A stretch of 64,000 nucleotides of DNA from Novisyntrophococcus fermenticellae (GCF_018866245.1 NZ_CP076458.1:2108001-2172000); one strand, 5' to 3'; numbered from the stretch's first letter, positions 51,076-60,341 are shown. Numbers and translations are program-made. Notes: generated by a model from the sequence alone, not told the origin.

Positions 51076-51104
51076 AGTATATAGTTTTGAATACTAGATG
51101 TAAA
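51076..51104 (-). promoter_or_regulatory. DUF1836 gene promoter with imperfect palindrome
   Basis: Minus strand -35 TTTACA (51099-51104), 17-base spacer, -10 TATACT (51076-51081). CTATACT-TAG-AGTATATAG (51066-51084) overlaps the -10. Confidence 0.65.
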
Positions 51105-51135
51105 GGTTTTTTAATAACTTTTTTTAAATTTAAAG

Positions 51136-51164
51136 TTAACTCTGCACGTCTTTTATGATATAAT
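51136..51164 (+). promoter_or_regulatory. DUF4364 gene promoter
   Basis: -35 TTAACT (51136-51141), 17-base spacer, -10 TATAAT (51159-51164). Confidence 0.65.
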
Positions 51165-51209
51165 CGGCTTTATGCAGGATGATAAAATATCCACAGAAAG
51201 GAGTTTTAC

Positions 51210-51725
51210 ATGCTTGAATCATCATTTACACTTTATAAATTAATCATACTTTACATGCTGGATAAAGTCTCTTTCCCACTGACAAATAACCAGATTTCCG
51301 AATTTATACTGGATGCCGGTTACACTAACTACTTCAGCTTTCAGCAAGCTATTAACGAATTAAGTGATTCTAACCTGGTGACCACAGAGACAATTCGCAA
51401 TACAACCTATTATCACATGACGGAAGAAGGGCGGGAAACGCTTGATTTCTTTGGCAAAGAAATCTCTGAAGATATACGCCTTGAAATTAATACTTATTTG
51501 AAAAAAAACAAATATGAACTTCAAAGCGAGGCATCTACTCTGGCCGACTATTATAAGACCACCTCTCAGGAATACGAGGTTCACTGCCAGGTAAAAGAAC
51601 GAACGGGCAAATTAATTGAGGTTGTCCTGACTGTTCCCACTGAGAATATGGCCAGGACAATCTGCAATAATTGGCCGGAGAAAAATCAGGAAATTTACTC
51701 ATATATCATGCAGATATTAACCTGA
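51210..51725 (+). CDS. DUF4364 family winged-helix protein
   Basis: A 171-aa protein. The N-terminal 75 residues form a winged helix (LYKLIILYMLDKV...TNNQISEFILDAGYTNYFSFQQAINELSDSNLV...YYHMTEEGRETLDFF), as in DUF4364/PadR-like proteins; the C-terminal half is a small alpha/beta domain (EYEVHCQVKERTGKLIEVVLTVP). Function is not established, though a DNA-binding role is likely. AAAGGAG lies before the ATG. A weak hairpin (AAGATTC/GAATCTT) between its stop and rarA may be the terminator. Confidence 0.88.
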   Translation: MLESSFTLYKLIILYMLDKVSFPLTNNQISEFILDAGYTNYFSFQQAINELSDSNLVTTETIRNTTYYHMTEEGRETLDFFGKEISEDIRLEINTYLKKNKYELQSEASTLADYYKTTSQEYEVHCQVKERTGKLIEVVLTVPTENMARTICNNWPEKNQEIYSYIMQILT

Positions 51726-51749
51726 AAGATTCTAAACCACTCTTGAATC

Positions 51750-53069
51750 TTAATCAGAAGCTTTAAGTCCTAAGAGATGCTCCCTGATTTTCCGCTCATA
51801 TCCCATATCTGAGGGCCGGTAGAATACCGTATTTTCGATTTCATCTGGAAGATACTGCTGTTTTACATAGTGGTTAGGATAATCATGGGCATACTTATAG
51901 CCTACTCCATGCCCCATCTTCGAAGAGCCTTTATAATGTGCATCCTGAAGATGGACCGGAATCGTAGTTTTGTGATTTTTTACCGAATCCATTGCCTCGA
52001 AGACCGCATTACAGGCGGCATTACTCTTAGGTGCGCTTGCCACATAAGTCACAGCCTGAGACAATATGATTGCCGACTCCGGCATCCCAATCCGCTCAAC
52101 TGCAAGTGCAGCGGAAACAGCCACCTGTAAGGCTTCGGGGTCGGCATTCCCCACATCCTCCGACGCACAGATCATAATCCTTCTGGCAATAAACTTAATG
52201 TCTTCCCCGGCATAAAGCATCCGGGCCAGATAATATACTGCTGCATCGGGATCTGATCCACGCATACTTTTGATAAACGCCGAAATTGTATCATAATGCT
52301 GGTCGCCGCTTTTATCATAACGCACCACCCGCTTCTGAATACATTCCGATGCAGTATCCAGGTCAATATGTACCTTACCATCCGCACCGGGATTTGTGGT
52401 CAATACACCCAGTTCAATCGCATTTAATGCGGCTCTTGCATCGCCTCCCGAAATATCTGCCAGAAAATCCTCTGCATCCTCTTCCAACACCACATCAAAG
52501 CTGCCCAGACCCTTTTTTTTATCCGTTACCGCACGTTCCAGAAGCTTTTTAATATCTTCTTTTTCCAGCGGCTTCAGCTCGAATATAATTGATCGGGAAA
52601 TCAATGCACCATTTACCTCAAAGTATGGATTTTCTGTAGTTGCTCCAATCAGAATGATCGTTCCATCCTCCACAAACGGCAGAAGATAATCCTGCTGCCC
52701 CTTATTAAATCTATGTATTTCGTCCACAAAGAGGATGGTTTTCTCCCCGTACATTCCAAGGCTTTCCTTCGCCTCCCGGATCACCTCTTCCATATCTTTT
52801 TTTCCAGCTGTGGTGGCATTAAGCTGTGTGAATTTTGCGCTGGTCGTATTGGCGATCACCTTCGCAAGTGTTGTCTTTCCTGTTCCGGGCGGGCCGTAAA
52901 AGATGATAGAACTGAGCTTATCCGCTTTGATTGCGCGATACAGCAGCTTATCCTTACCTATGATATGTTCCTGCCCTACGACCTCCTCCAGCGTTACGGG
53001 ACGCATCCTGGATGCCAGAGGGGATTCGCTTTCCTTTTTCTTTTCCGACATGTAGTCAAATAAATCCAT
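51750..53069 (-). CDS. rarA: Replication-associated recombination protein A, AAA+ ATPase
   Basis: Clamp-loader-like AAA+ ATPase (MgsA/WRNIP1 family) acting at stalled replication forks. It has Walker A FYGPPGTGKTTLAK near 57-70, Walker B ILFVDEIHRFNKGQQD near 104-119, sensor 1 LIGATTENPYFEV, the arginine finger region LISRS, and the RarA C-terminal tetramerisation region ending in MGHGVGYKYAHDYPNHYV. I start at the ATG at 53067-53069 with GGAG seven bases upstream; 439 aa. It lies 40 bases after the deacetylase gene. Confidence 0.95.
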   Translation of the reverse strand: MDLFDYMSEKKKESESPLASRMRPVTLEEVVGQEHIIGKDKLLYRAIKADKLSSIIFYGPPGTGKTTLAKVIANTTSAKFTQLNATTAGKKDMEEVIREAKESLGMYGEKTILFVDEIHRFNKGQQDYLLPFVEDGTIILIGATTENPYFEVNGALISRSIIFELKPLEKEDIKKLLERAVTDKKKGLGSFDVVLEEDAEDFLADISGGDARAALNAIELGVLTTNPGADGKVHIDLDTASECIQKRVVRYDKSGDQHYDTISAFIKSMRGSDPDAAVYYLARMLYAGEDIKFIARRIMICASEDVGNADPEALQVAVSAALAVERIGMPESAIILSQAVTYVASAPKSNAACNAVFEAMDSVKNHKTTIPVHLQDAHYKGSSKMGHGVGYKYAHDYPNHYVKQQYLPDEIENTVFYRPSDMGYERKIREHLLGLKASD

Positions 53070-53109
53070 AGTATCTCTCCACTTCTTGATTCTTCTTTGC
53101 AGCAAGCAT

Positions 53110-53781
53110 CTATTCCACGATCATTTCATCTACGGTAACAAATTCATACCCCTGCTCTTTCAGGCGATCCACGATCTGCAGTGCCGATTCCACGGATGTC
53201 TGAAAGCAGTCATGCATCAGGATAATATCTCCGTCATCCACCTGTTTCATGACCTCATTGACGATAACAGGCGTATTCTGTGTATACCAGTCCCTGGAAT
53301 CTAATGTCCACAGTACAGGAATCATCGTCACATTATAATCCAACCCTTTTTTCCACTCTCCAAAGGGTGGGCGTATAAATGCAGTGTAGATTCCTGTAAT
53401 CTTAAATATTGCATTACTTGTGGACACAACCTCCTGCTTTGCCTGTTCGTCTGACAGCTTTGTAAGCTGTACATGATGAAAGGTATGATTTCCAATTAAA
53501 TGTCCATCCTCCTGCATCTGCCTGATGATTTTCTCTCTGCCCTCAATACACTGCCCCTGCAGAAAGAATGTGGCCTTCACCCCACGCTCCCTTAGTCCAT
53601 CCAACAGACTCATGGTATACTCGCTGGGGCCGTCATCAAAGGTCAGTGCCACCCGCGGGTCTTCTCTGGCCGTGGTCCCGGTAGTCTCCTGCGTAAATTT
53701 CTTGCTTCTCGCATCAGCAATCAGCAGTGCGGCTAAAATCAGACACTCAATTAAAAAAAACAGACGAAAACGACGCCACAT
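53110..53781 (-). CDS. Membrane-anchored polysaccharide deacetylase
   Basis: NodB-domain (CE4) enzyme with an N-terminal membrane anchor (residues about 5-22). Catalytic motifs: LTFDDGPSEYT near 50-60 (Asp-Asp), GNHTFHHVQL near 99-108 (metal His pair), RPPFGEW near 140-146 and the C-terminal ILMHDC near 195. Presumably removes N-acetyl groups from peptidoglycan or another surface glycan. The length of 223 aa is typical of short forms. It follows the DUF2298 membrane protein after 25 bases, so the two are probably co-transcribed. Confidence 0.92.
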   Translation of the reverse strand: MWRRFRLFFLIECLILAALLIADARSKKFTQETTGTTAREDPRVALTFDDGPSEYTMSLLDGLRERGVKATFFLQGQCIEGREKIIRQMQEDGHLIGNHTFHHVQLTKLSDEQAKQEVVSTSNAIFKITGIYTAFIRPPFGEWKKGLDYNVTMIPVLWTLDSRDWYTQNTPVIVNEVMKQVDDGDIILMHDCFQTSVESALQIVDRLKEQGYEFVTVDEMIVE

Positions 53782-53806
53782 AAAAATTCTCTTTTTTATT
53801 AATCTA

Positions 53807-56029
53807 TTATGACTTGTTTATTTTTATCACATAAGTCAGACCCGAACTTTGTGTCATCTCTTTATTTACGTATACCATCTCACCTAAATTCTGTAAAACC
53901 CCATCATTGAGCATCGGAAACTTCTCACGTTCATACTTGCCCACATAGATATAGCTCACATCATACTTATCCAGCAGACTTTCCACCTGTACTGTATTCT
54001 TTGACGTATAGATGGTTTCTATATCAGCCGCACGTTTGTTCAGTTCCTCCGGATTTCCTCTCCACAGCCATTCATGGACATACCAACCCAGAACGGTAGG
54101 AAGGCCTGTCATGGAAGATACCCTGCAGTAATCACTGTAGCTGTCCCCATTCGCCTCCAGTACCACAGGATTTCCCTCTACATGTTCATTTAACCAGCGG
54201 ATGGCAGGCGCATCTTCAGCGAAGGCAGCCTCCAGATAGCGGGTTGCATCCTGGCATCGGTATTCACCGGAATCCCACACGGTCCCAAACCAGGAATAGA
54301 CTGCATTTCCAAAATATCCAAACGTGGACAGCAAAGTAATCAGTCCCAGGCTCCCCAATAGCTTTGGTATCTTTCTGCCATGCCATGTCAGAAGCCGTAA
54401 GATGATGTAGCTCATAATCAGTCCAAATAGGATAAATGCCTGGTAAGTCAATTTAAACATCGTATTCGAACGGGCATATCCATCCTCATAGATATCACGA
54501 ACATAAACCACTTCCGGAATCAAAACCAGCCCAAGTGCACACATGCCCATGATAACGGCAAATATATCCGAGCTGTCAGCTTTTCTGATAAGTTTTCCCA
54601 ACCCTTTGTACTTCATCAAAAGTCCGAAAATAAAAATCACCAGAAGCGCTGTGGGAAGTCCCCAGAGGACCAGCCACTGATGGATCTTTGTATGATTTTG
54701 GGCAATTCCAATACCTGAAATCATAGTTTCAAATGTCCGTGTAAACGGCAGTGAAGTAACCAGCCCTATCAGGAAAATTTCGCACGATTGAATCAAAATC
54801 GACAACAGTGCCGTCTTCCATCTGAATTGAAAGTGATATAAATTAGTATAGATACAGCATATTACAATCACGGTAAAATAAATCACAAAATCCCAGTAAT
54901 TTGTAAACTGAAAGATACCGATAAATAACCCACCTATGATAACATGTGGATCCAGTATGCACCGCCTCCAATTCAATCTGACCTCATGTTCTGCTTCCTT
55001 TCGCACCTTAAGAATCCAGGAAAGCATCAACCCCACCACTACGATAATGAACATGGTATTGACTACATGTGCATGCAAGTCTCCCAGAACAAAGGAGTAG
55101 CTCGGAAACTCGTGGATACACTTATCATTCGTTTCAGGATTATAACCAATGTATCGGGTGGAATTAGGAAACCAGTAATCCAGTCCTTTTTTCCAGCCCA
55201 GGGCTTTCCCTATCACACCATAAACCAGATAATGAAGGTTTCCTGCAAAAACCACCGCACCGCCTGCCAGCAGACCTCCCAATGCAGCTATTACCTTTTT
55301 TGTCTTAGAATCCTTTATGGATTCTATTCCTCCTACAAGCTGATAAACGATGGAAAACGACATACCTGCCAATAACCCTGCCACCAGTGTGCGCATCAGA
55401 TTGTAGGTATCCGACACATCACTGAAGCTGAGCTTTGTTAAAAAGACCGCATAGTACTGTCCGCCATAATAATAATTCATATCTTTCAGGCTGTACCAGA
55501 TATCCGGAGCCGGAAGTGATTCACTGCGCATCATGGCAGCCATAAAGCCATAATCCATGAATTTTTCTGTACCATGTGCTTCCGGATGAAAGCCCGCCAG
55601 ATAAGTCCACAGAAAGAAAGCCGCCATAAAAATCAGTTCTTCTCCCAAAACCAGATTCCAGTCCAGATCCCATATTTTCTGATTATTCCGTATTGACAGA
55701 CAGCCGCCGATTCCCCAGCACAGCATCATAGATACAATCGTTGTGACCAGACAGGTAAGCGCCGTAAATTTCAAAATCCCCGCACAGCTAAGCGCCCATA
55801 CGGCAAAGCCACTGACCGCAACTGAAATAGCTTTGGAAAACAACCATCCTTTATCTTCAAAGCCCGCAAAGAGGTGGCTGGTAAGTGGAAAAAATCCAAT
55901 CCCCAAAATCAGAATCATCATCCACCATTTTAGAAATACTACATTATCACCTTTTATCAAAGGAAGAGTAGCCAATACAATCCCAATGATTCCCAAAAGA
56001 TAAAATAACCCTCTTTTACTAATTCTCAT
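53807..56029 (-). CDS. DUF2298 multi-spanning membrane protein
   Basis: A 740-aa polytopic membrane protein with at least a dozen hydrophobic helices and a C-terminal soluble segment (about 590-740). Conserved DUF2298 features are GTEKFMDYGFMAAMMRSESLPAPDIWYS near 135-163 and MNYYYGGQY near 168, followed by HEFPSYSFVLGDLHAHVVN near 305. Architecturally it resembles GT-C type glycosyltransferases that use polyprenyl-linked sugars, but its activity is unproven. I start at the ATG at 56027-56029 with GGGAG nine bases upstream. The deacetylase just downstream supports a surface-glycan role. Confidence 0.87.
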   Translation of the reverse strand: MRISKRGLFYLLGIIGIVLATLPLIKGDNVVFLKWWMMILILGIGFFPLTSHLFAGFEDKGWLFSKAISVAVSGFAVWALSCAGILKFTALTCLVTTIVSMMLCWGIGGCLSIRNNQKIWDLDWNLVLGEELIFMAAFFLWTYLAGFHPEAHGTEKFMDYGFMAAMMRSESLPAPDIWYSLKDMNYYYGGQYYAVFLTKLSFSDVSDTYNLMRTLVAGLLAGMSFSIVYQLVGGIESIKDSKTKKVIAALGGLLAGGAVVFAGNLHYLVYGVIGKALGWKKGLDYWFPNSTRYIGYNPETNDKCIHEFPSYSFVLGDLHAHVVNTMFIIVVVGLMLSWILKVRKEAEHEVRLNWRRCILDPHVIIGGLFIGIFQFTNYWDFVIYFTVIVICCIYTNLYHFQFRWKTALLSILIQSCEIFLIGLVTSLPFTRTFETMISGIGIAQNHTKIHQWLVLWGLPTALLVIFIFGLLMKYKGLGKLIRKADSSDIFAVIMGMCALGLVLIPEVVYVRDIYEDGYARSNTMFKLTYQAFILFGLIMSYIILRLLTWHGRKIPKLLGSLGLITLLSTFGYFGNAVYSWFGTVWDSGEYRCQDATRYLEAAFAEDAPAIRWLNEHVEGNPVVLEANGDSYSDYCRVSSMTGLPTVLGWYVHEWLWRGNPEELNKRAADIETIYTSKNTVQVESLLDKYDVSYIYVGKYEREKFPMLNDGVLQNLGEMVYVNKEMTQSSGLTYVIKINKS

Positions 56030-56067
56030 CTGACTGCACTCCCTTCGCATCTTTTGACCCTGGTATT

Positions 56068-56096
56068 ATTCTATAATAATTTGACAAACTTCGCAA
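56068..56096 (-). promoter_or_regulatory. DUF2298 gene promoter
   Basis: Minus strand -35 TTGCGA (56091-56096), 17-base spacer, -10 TAGAAT (56068-56073). Confidence 0.6.
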
Positions 56097-56116
56097 CCTT
56101 GAAAATCCCCTATATA

Positions 56117-56155
56117 CCGAACAGCCCTGCCAGCCAATAGGCCTGCAGAGCTGTT
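56117..56155 (-). terminator. Hairpin after the cytidylate-kinase-like gene
   Basis: GAACAGC-t-CTGC-a-GGCC / GGC-tg-GCAG-g-GCTGTTC with a short TATT loop. There is no clear T-run, so its termination strength is uncertain. Confidence 0.45.
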
Positions 56156-56174
56156 CTGAAGATTAATATTGTTT

Positions 56175-56798
56175 TTATAGGTCAAACCGATTTTTTCTAT
56201 AACTGAGAATCTCCTTCTTGCACTTTTCAAAACCAAGCTTTCCACTGTCGATACATAAATCGTAGTGCCTGGCATCCCACCAGTCCTGCCCGGTATAATG
56301 CCTATAGTACTCTCCCCGGTATTTATCTGTCTTATTGATAAATTTCTCCATCTCACGGATAGTCATACTATTGCGCTCCATCGCTCTTGCAAGACAGAAT
56401 TGCGAATCAGCGTGTACAAAAACACTCATCATATTTGGATAGTTTCTGAGTATAAAGTCTGCACACCGGCCTACAATTACACAGGATTCTGTCTCTGCCA
56501 GCTTTTTAATAACCTTTGCCTGATAGTTAAACAGGTTTCGGTTAGAGACAAAATCCTCGGATTCCGGAGGAATAAGTTCCCCCTCATATACACTTTTCGA
56601 TATTCTGAACAAAGTGGTCCCTTTTAGCTTTTCATCTGCTTCTATGAACAGATTTTCATTGATGCCACTGTCATCGGATGCCATGCGCAGGATATCTCTG
56701 TTATAAAATGGAATTCCCAATTCATCCGCCACCATCTGTCCTATGGTCTTACCGCCGCTTCCATACTGTCTTGCAATCGTAATTACAATTTTTTCCAC
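56175..56798 (-). CDS. Cytidylate-kinase-like family protein
   Basis: A P-loop kinase of the cytidylate-kinase-like (Cmk2) group: ITIARQYGSGGKTIGQMVADELGIPFYNRDIL at the N-terminus, ESCVIVGRCADFIL near 97 and a LID-like stretch NKTDKYRGEYYRHYTGQDWWDARHYDLCIDSG near 150-180. The physiological substrate of this group is uncertain; a true cmk is expected elsewhere. I choose a GTG start at 56796-56798, seven bases after AAAGGAGG. 34 bases after livF with no terminator, so it is the last gene of the liv operon. Confidence 0.83.
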   Translation of the reverse strand: MEKIVITIARQYGSGGKTIGQMVADELGIPFYNRDILRMASDDSGINENLFIEADEKLKGTTLFRISKSVYEGELIPPESEDFVSNRNLFNYQAKVIKKLAETESCVIVGRCADFILRNYPNMMSVFVHADSQFCLARAMERNSMTIREMEKFINKTDKYRGEYYRHYTGQDWWDARHYDLCIDSGKLGFEKCKKEILSYRKNRFDL

Positions 56799-56832
56799 CG
56801 TGCAGCCTCCTTTCCTCAACCATAATACGTAT

Positions 56833-57543
56833 TTACTCGCCTAAGTATGCCTTTTTAATGGAATCATTATTCAACAGCTTATCTGCGTCACCGGACAGAA
56901 CAATTTTCCCTGTCTCTAATACATATGCCCGGTCAGCGATGGATAATGCCTTCTTGGCATTCTGTTCCACAAGAAGAACCGTGGTTCCACTGCTGCTCAC
57001 CTCTTCTATGATATCAAAAATCTCATTGACAAAGATGGGTGAAAGGCCCATGGATGGTTCATCCATCACAATCATCTTGGGACGCGACATAAGTGCACGG
57101 CCCATGGCCAGCATCTGCTGTTCTCCTCCTGAAAGAGTTCCTGCACGCTGATTTTTACGTTCCTCCAGTCTTGGAAAACGTTTATATACATTCATCAGGC
57201 TTTCAGAGATTTCACCTTTATCTTTCCGGGTATATGCACCCATCTTCAGATTTTCATAAACACTTAACTGGGAAAAGACTCTCCTTCCTTCCGGCACATG
57301 GGCAATGCCCATCTCCACAATTTTGTGAGCCGGTACTTTGGTGATATCCTTTCCTTCAAATTCAATACTGCCTTTCTCTGCCTGAAGCAAGCCGGTCATA
57401 GAATGAAGTGTCGTAGTTTTACCTGCACCATTGGCACCAATCAAAGCAATGACTTCTCCCTGATTTACCTCGAAAGAAATCCCTTTTAAAGCCTGTATCA
57501 CGCCATAATAGACCTGTAAATCCTTTACTGCTAACATTGCCAT
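56833..57543 (-). CDS. livF: Branched-chain amino acid ABC transporter ATPase LivF
   Basis: Second ATPase of the high-affinity Leu/Ile/Val importer. It has Walker A GANGAGKTT near 37-45, signature LSGGEQQMLAMGRALMSRP near 137-155, Walker B MIVMDEPSMGLSP and VLLVEQNAKKAL. The length of 236 aa is typical for LivF. I start at the ATG at 57541-57543, nine bases after GGAGG. It follows livG by 13 bases. Confidence 0.95.
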   Translation of the reverse strand: MAMLAVKDLQVYYGVIQALKGISFEVNQGEVIALIGANGAGKTTTLHSMTGLLQAEKGSIEFEGKDITKVPAHKIVEMGIAHVPEGRRVFSQLSVYENLKMGAYTRKDKGEISESLMNVYKRFPRLEERKNQRAGTLSGGEQQMLAMGRALMSRPKMIVMDEPSMGLSPIFVNEIFDIIEEVSSSGTTVLLVEQNAKKALSIADRAYVLETGKIVLSGDADKLLNNDSIKKAYLGE

Positions 57544-57556
57544 CTCAAAGTTCCTC

Positions 57557-58315
57557 CTATTCGCCCAGATAAGCCGTGATAACTGCAGGATCATTTAACA
57601 CGAACGCAGTCTTTCCCTGTGTCAGTACCTGTCCAAAATTTAATACAGTCAGTTCTTCACAAATCCCGCCTACCAGTTTCATATCATGTTCGATTAAGAG
57701 AATTGTCATATCAAAATGATCCCTTACAAAACGAATCGTATGCATCAGTTCCTGGGTCTCGTTCGGGTTCATACCAGCCGCAGGCTCGTCCAGCAAAAGC
57801 AGCTTGGGCTCCGTAGCCAGAGCTCTGGCAATCTCCAGCTTACGCTGTTTTCCATAAGGAAGATTGCTTGCCAGATAATCCGCTTCCCCGTCCAGATCAA
57901 ACACTTTTAAAATCTCCAGCGCCCGCTTATCCATCTCTTTTTCCAGCTTATAATACCCGGGAAGACGCAAGATACCTGTCACAGTGGAATATTTATAGTG
58001 ATTATGGAGTCCGGCCTTGACATTATCCAAAACAGTCATGTCTTTGAAGAGCCGGATATTCTGAAAAGTCCGGGCCACTCCGGCCTTATTGATATCTATG
58101 GTACTGCTCCCGGTAATATCTTTCCCATCTAATTTAATAATACCTTCATTCGGTTTATAGACACCGGTCAGCAGATTAAAAACGGTGGTTTTTCCGGCGC
58201 CATTCGGTCCAATCAGACCATATAATTGTCCTTTTTTTATCTTCAGATTAAAATTTTCCACGGCATGAAGACCGCCAAATGCAATAGACAGATTACTTAC
58301 TTCCAATATATCCAT
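57557..58315 (-). CDS. livG: Branched-chain amino acid ABC transporter ATPase LivG
   Basis: First ATPase of the importer. It has Walker A GPNGAGKTTVFNLLTG near 36-51, TFQNIRLFKDMTVLDNV (Q-loop region), signature LPYGKQRKLEIARALA near 155-170, Walker B LLLLDEPAAGMNP and ILLIEHDMKLV. The signature PYGKQ in place of SGGQ is usual for LivG. The length of 252 aa fits. It is one base from the livM stop, in a tight operon. Confidence 0.95.
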   Translation of the reverse strand: MDILEVSNLSIAFGGLHAVENFNLKIKKGQLYGLIGPNGAGKTTVFNLLTGVYKPNEGIIKLDGKDITGSSTIDINKAGVARTFQNIRLFKDMTVLDNVKAGLHNHYKYSTVTGILRLPGYYKLEKEMDKRALEILKVFDLDGEADYLASNLPYGKQRKLEIARALATEPKLLLLDEPAAGMNPNETQELMHTIRFVRDHFDMTILLIEHDMKLVGGICEELTVLNFGQVLTQGKTAFVLNDPAVITAYLGE

Positions 58316-58316
58316 A

Positions 58317-59393
58317 TCAAGCCGCCTCCTTCTTGCCTGTTTTTTTCCGTTTGCTCAGAAATCTGGCTTTTATCCGTTCTCTCCAGTTAATAGCCGACGG
58401 TGCCCAGTTGAACAGCATCATAACAATCAACACAATCGCATAAATCAACATACGATAATCAGACAATCCACGAAGCAGCTCCGGAAGTGCAGTCAGAATA
58501 ATCGCAGCGATAATTGATCCGCGAATACTTCCGATTCCGCCCAGAACCACGAATACCAGAATCAATATGGATGTATTATAGTCAAACTTCTTCACGGTTA
58601 ATGTCGATAAATTATGAGCATAAAGCACACCTGCAACGCCTGCCAAAGCAGCAGAAACCGAAAACGCCATCAGTTTGTACTTTGTAATATTGATTCCAAT
58701 GGATTCGGCTGCAATACGATTATCACGAATGGACATGATCGCGCGCCCACTTCTGGAATATATCAGGTTCAGTACAATGAACAGTGTGATTAAGATCAGA
58801 ATAACTCCAATTGTAAAGGTAGAATCCTTGGGAGTTCCCGTGATACCAAGCGCGCCATTTACAATCACTTTGCCCTCCGGCTCCATATTCAGACTTGCTG
58901 CATCACTGACAGAGACATGCAGTCCTTGACTATCCTTACCCACATAGAGTACATTCATCAGGTTCTTAATGATTTCTCCAAAGGCCAGGGTCACAATCGC
59001 CAGATAGTCTCCTTTCAGGCGCAGCACCGGAATACCGATTAAGATACCAAAAATCCCCGCTGTAAGGGCTCCTACCAAAATAGCGAGAATAAACCTGAGC
59101 ATATCCGGCATTCCATCCCCGGCTGCTCTGGAAAAAAATGCACTGGCATATGCTCCCACACACATAAATCCGGCATGGCCCAGACTTAACTCACCGGAGA
59201 TTCCAACCACCAGGTTCAATGAAATAGCAGCAATCACATAGACACAGACAGGGACTAAGAGTCCCTTCATAAGACTCGAAATATTTCCTGATGTAACCAG
59301 CAGCTGCATGATAATATATGCAGCAATTACAATGGTATAGGTAAGCAGATTGTTCTTCGCAATTTTATTCATATTCGTAAATTTCTTCTTCAT
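58317..59393 (-). CDS. livM: Branched-chain amino acid ABC transporter permease LivM
   Basis: Inner permease subunit with about ten membrane helices. The LivM pattern is visible: GISGELSLGHAGFMCVGAYASAF near 65-87, the KGDYLAIVTLAFGEIIKNLMNVL block near 130-150, SRSGRAIMSIRDNRIAAESIGIN near 215 (EAA-like coupling loop) and the C-terminal LGGIGSIRGSIIAAI. A charged C-terminal tail (RKKTGKKEAA) is present. The length of 358 aa is within the family range. Confidence 0.95.
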   Translation of the reverse strand: MKKKFTNMNKIAKNNLLTYTIVIAAYIIMQLLVTSGNISSLMKGLLVPVCVYVIAAISLNLVVGISGELSLGHAGFMCVGAYASAFFSRAAGDGMPDMLRFILAILVGALTAGIFGILIGIPVLRLKGDYLAIVTLAFGEIIKNLMNVLYVGKDSQGLHVSVSDAASLNMEPEGKVIVNGALGITGTPKDSTFTIGVILILITLFIVLNLIYSRSGRAIMSIRDNRIAAESIGINITKYKLMAFSVSAALAGVAGVLYAHNLSTLTVKKFDYNTSILILVFVVLGGIGSIRGSIIAAIILTALPELLRGLSDYRMLIYAIVLIVMMLFNWAPSAINWRERIKARFLSKRKKTGKKEAA

Positions 59394-59402
59394 CCTGTCA
59401 CC

Positions 59403-60287
59403 TTACACTTTCTCTTGTATGTTTTTGCCAAACAGTCCGGTCGGCTTCACAAGCAGTACGATGATGAGGACGGCAAATACAATCGCATCTGCCACCTGAG
59501 AAGAAATATACGCTTTCCCCAAGATCTCAATAATACCCAGTAAAATACCTCCCACCATAGCACCCGGTATAGAACCGATTCCGCCGAATACAGCGGCTAC
59601 AAAAGCTTTGATACCAGGCATGGCCCCGGTATAGGGTGTAAGTGTAGGATAAGCAGAGCAAAGCAATACTCCGGCAATAGCTGCCAGGGCAGAACCGATT
59701 GCAAAGGTCAGCGAAATAGTTCCGTTGACATTAATTCCCATCAGCTGAGCAGCTCCGCGGTCCTCAGATACCGCCTGCATGGCCTGCCCCGGCTTTGTTT
59801 TGTTAACAAATAAAATAAGGCAAAGCATAATGATAATACAGGCTGCAATCGTTACAATTGTAGTTCCGGTGATCATCAGTTTCCCGCCGCCCAAGGAGAT
59901 TGATGGAAAATTCACAATGTTTGAAAATGACTTTGCACCTGCCCCGAAAATCAGCAGAGCAACATTCTGCAAAAAATAGCTGACCCCAATCGCTGTAATC
60001 AGAACCGCAAGCGGAGATGCTGCATTCCGCAATGGTTTATAAGCTATTTTTTCAATAACCATCCCGAGAATTGTACATGCCGCCATAGAAATCAATACGG
60101 ACAGAAGAGGATTGACTCCCGCTCCGGTCATAAGCGTAAACACCACATATGCGCCTATCATGATAACGTCTCCATGCGCAAAGTTCAACATCTTTGCTAT
60201 TCCATACACCATTGTGTATCCAAGAGCGATAATCGCATATACACTGCCCAGACTTATACCATTAATCAGATAAGATATAAAACTCAT
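59403..60287 (-). CDS. livH: Branched-chain amino acid ABC transporter permease LivH
   Basis: Partner permease of LivM with about eight membrane helices: GISLGSVYAIIALGYTMVYGIAKMLNFAHGDVIMIGAY at the start, the TKPGQAMQAVSEDRGAAQLMGIN coupling loop near 185, and FGGIGSIPGAMVGGILLG near 255. I start at the ATG at 60285-60287 with AGAGG six bases upstream, giving 294 aa; a longer frame has no ribosome site. It has a local promoter (60312-60341) in addition to read-through from livJ. Confidence 0.95.
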   Translation of the reverse strand: MSFISYLINGISLGSVYAIIALGYTMVYGIAKMLNFAHGDVIMIGAYVVFTLMTGAGVNPLLSVLISMAACTILGMVIEKIAYKPLRNAASPLAVLITAIGVSYFLQNVALLIFGAGAKSFSNIVNFPSISLGGGKLMITGTTIVTIAACIIIMLCLILFVNKTKPGQAMQAVSEDRGAAQLMGINVNGTISLTFAIGSALAAIAGVLLCSAYPTLTPYTGAMPGIKAFVAAVFGGIGSIPGAMVGGILLGIIEILGKAYISSQVADAIVFAVLIIVLLVKPTGLFGKNIQEKV

Positions 60288-60311
60288 AGTGCACCTCTTA
60301 AAATTTTTTTT

Positions 60312-60341
60312 ATTATAGCACAGAATTTCATGCTTTTTCAA
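60312..60341 (-). promoter_or_regulatory. Internal promoter before livH
   Basis: Minus strand -35 TTGAAA (60336-60341), 18-base spacer, -10 TATAAT (60312-60317). It lies just downstream of the palindrome at 60357-60412. Confidence 0.65.

Noticed and set aside
54944..55375. 143-aa plus-strand open frame opposite the DUF2298 gene
   Set aside because: Antisense shadow of a well-supported membrane protein, with no start signal.
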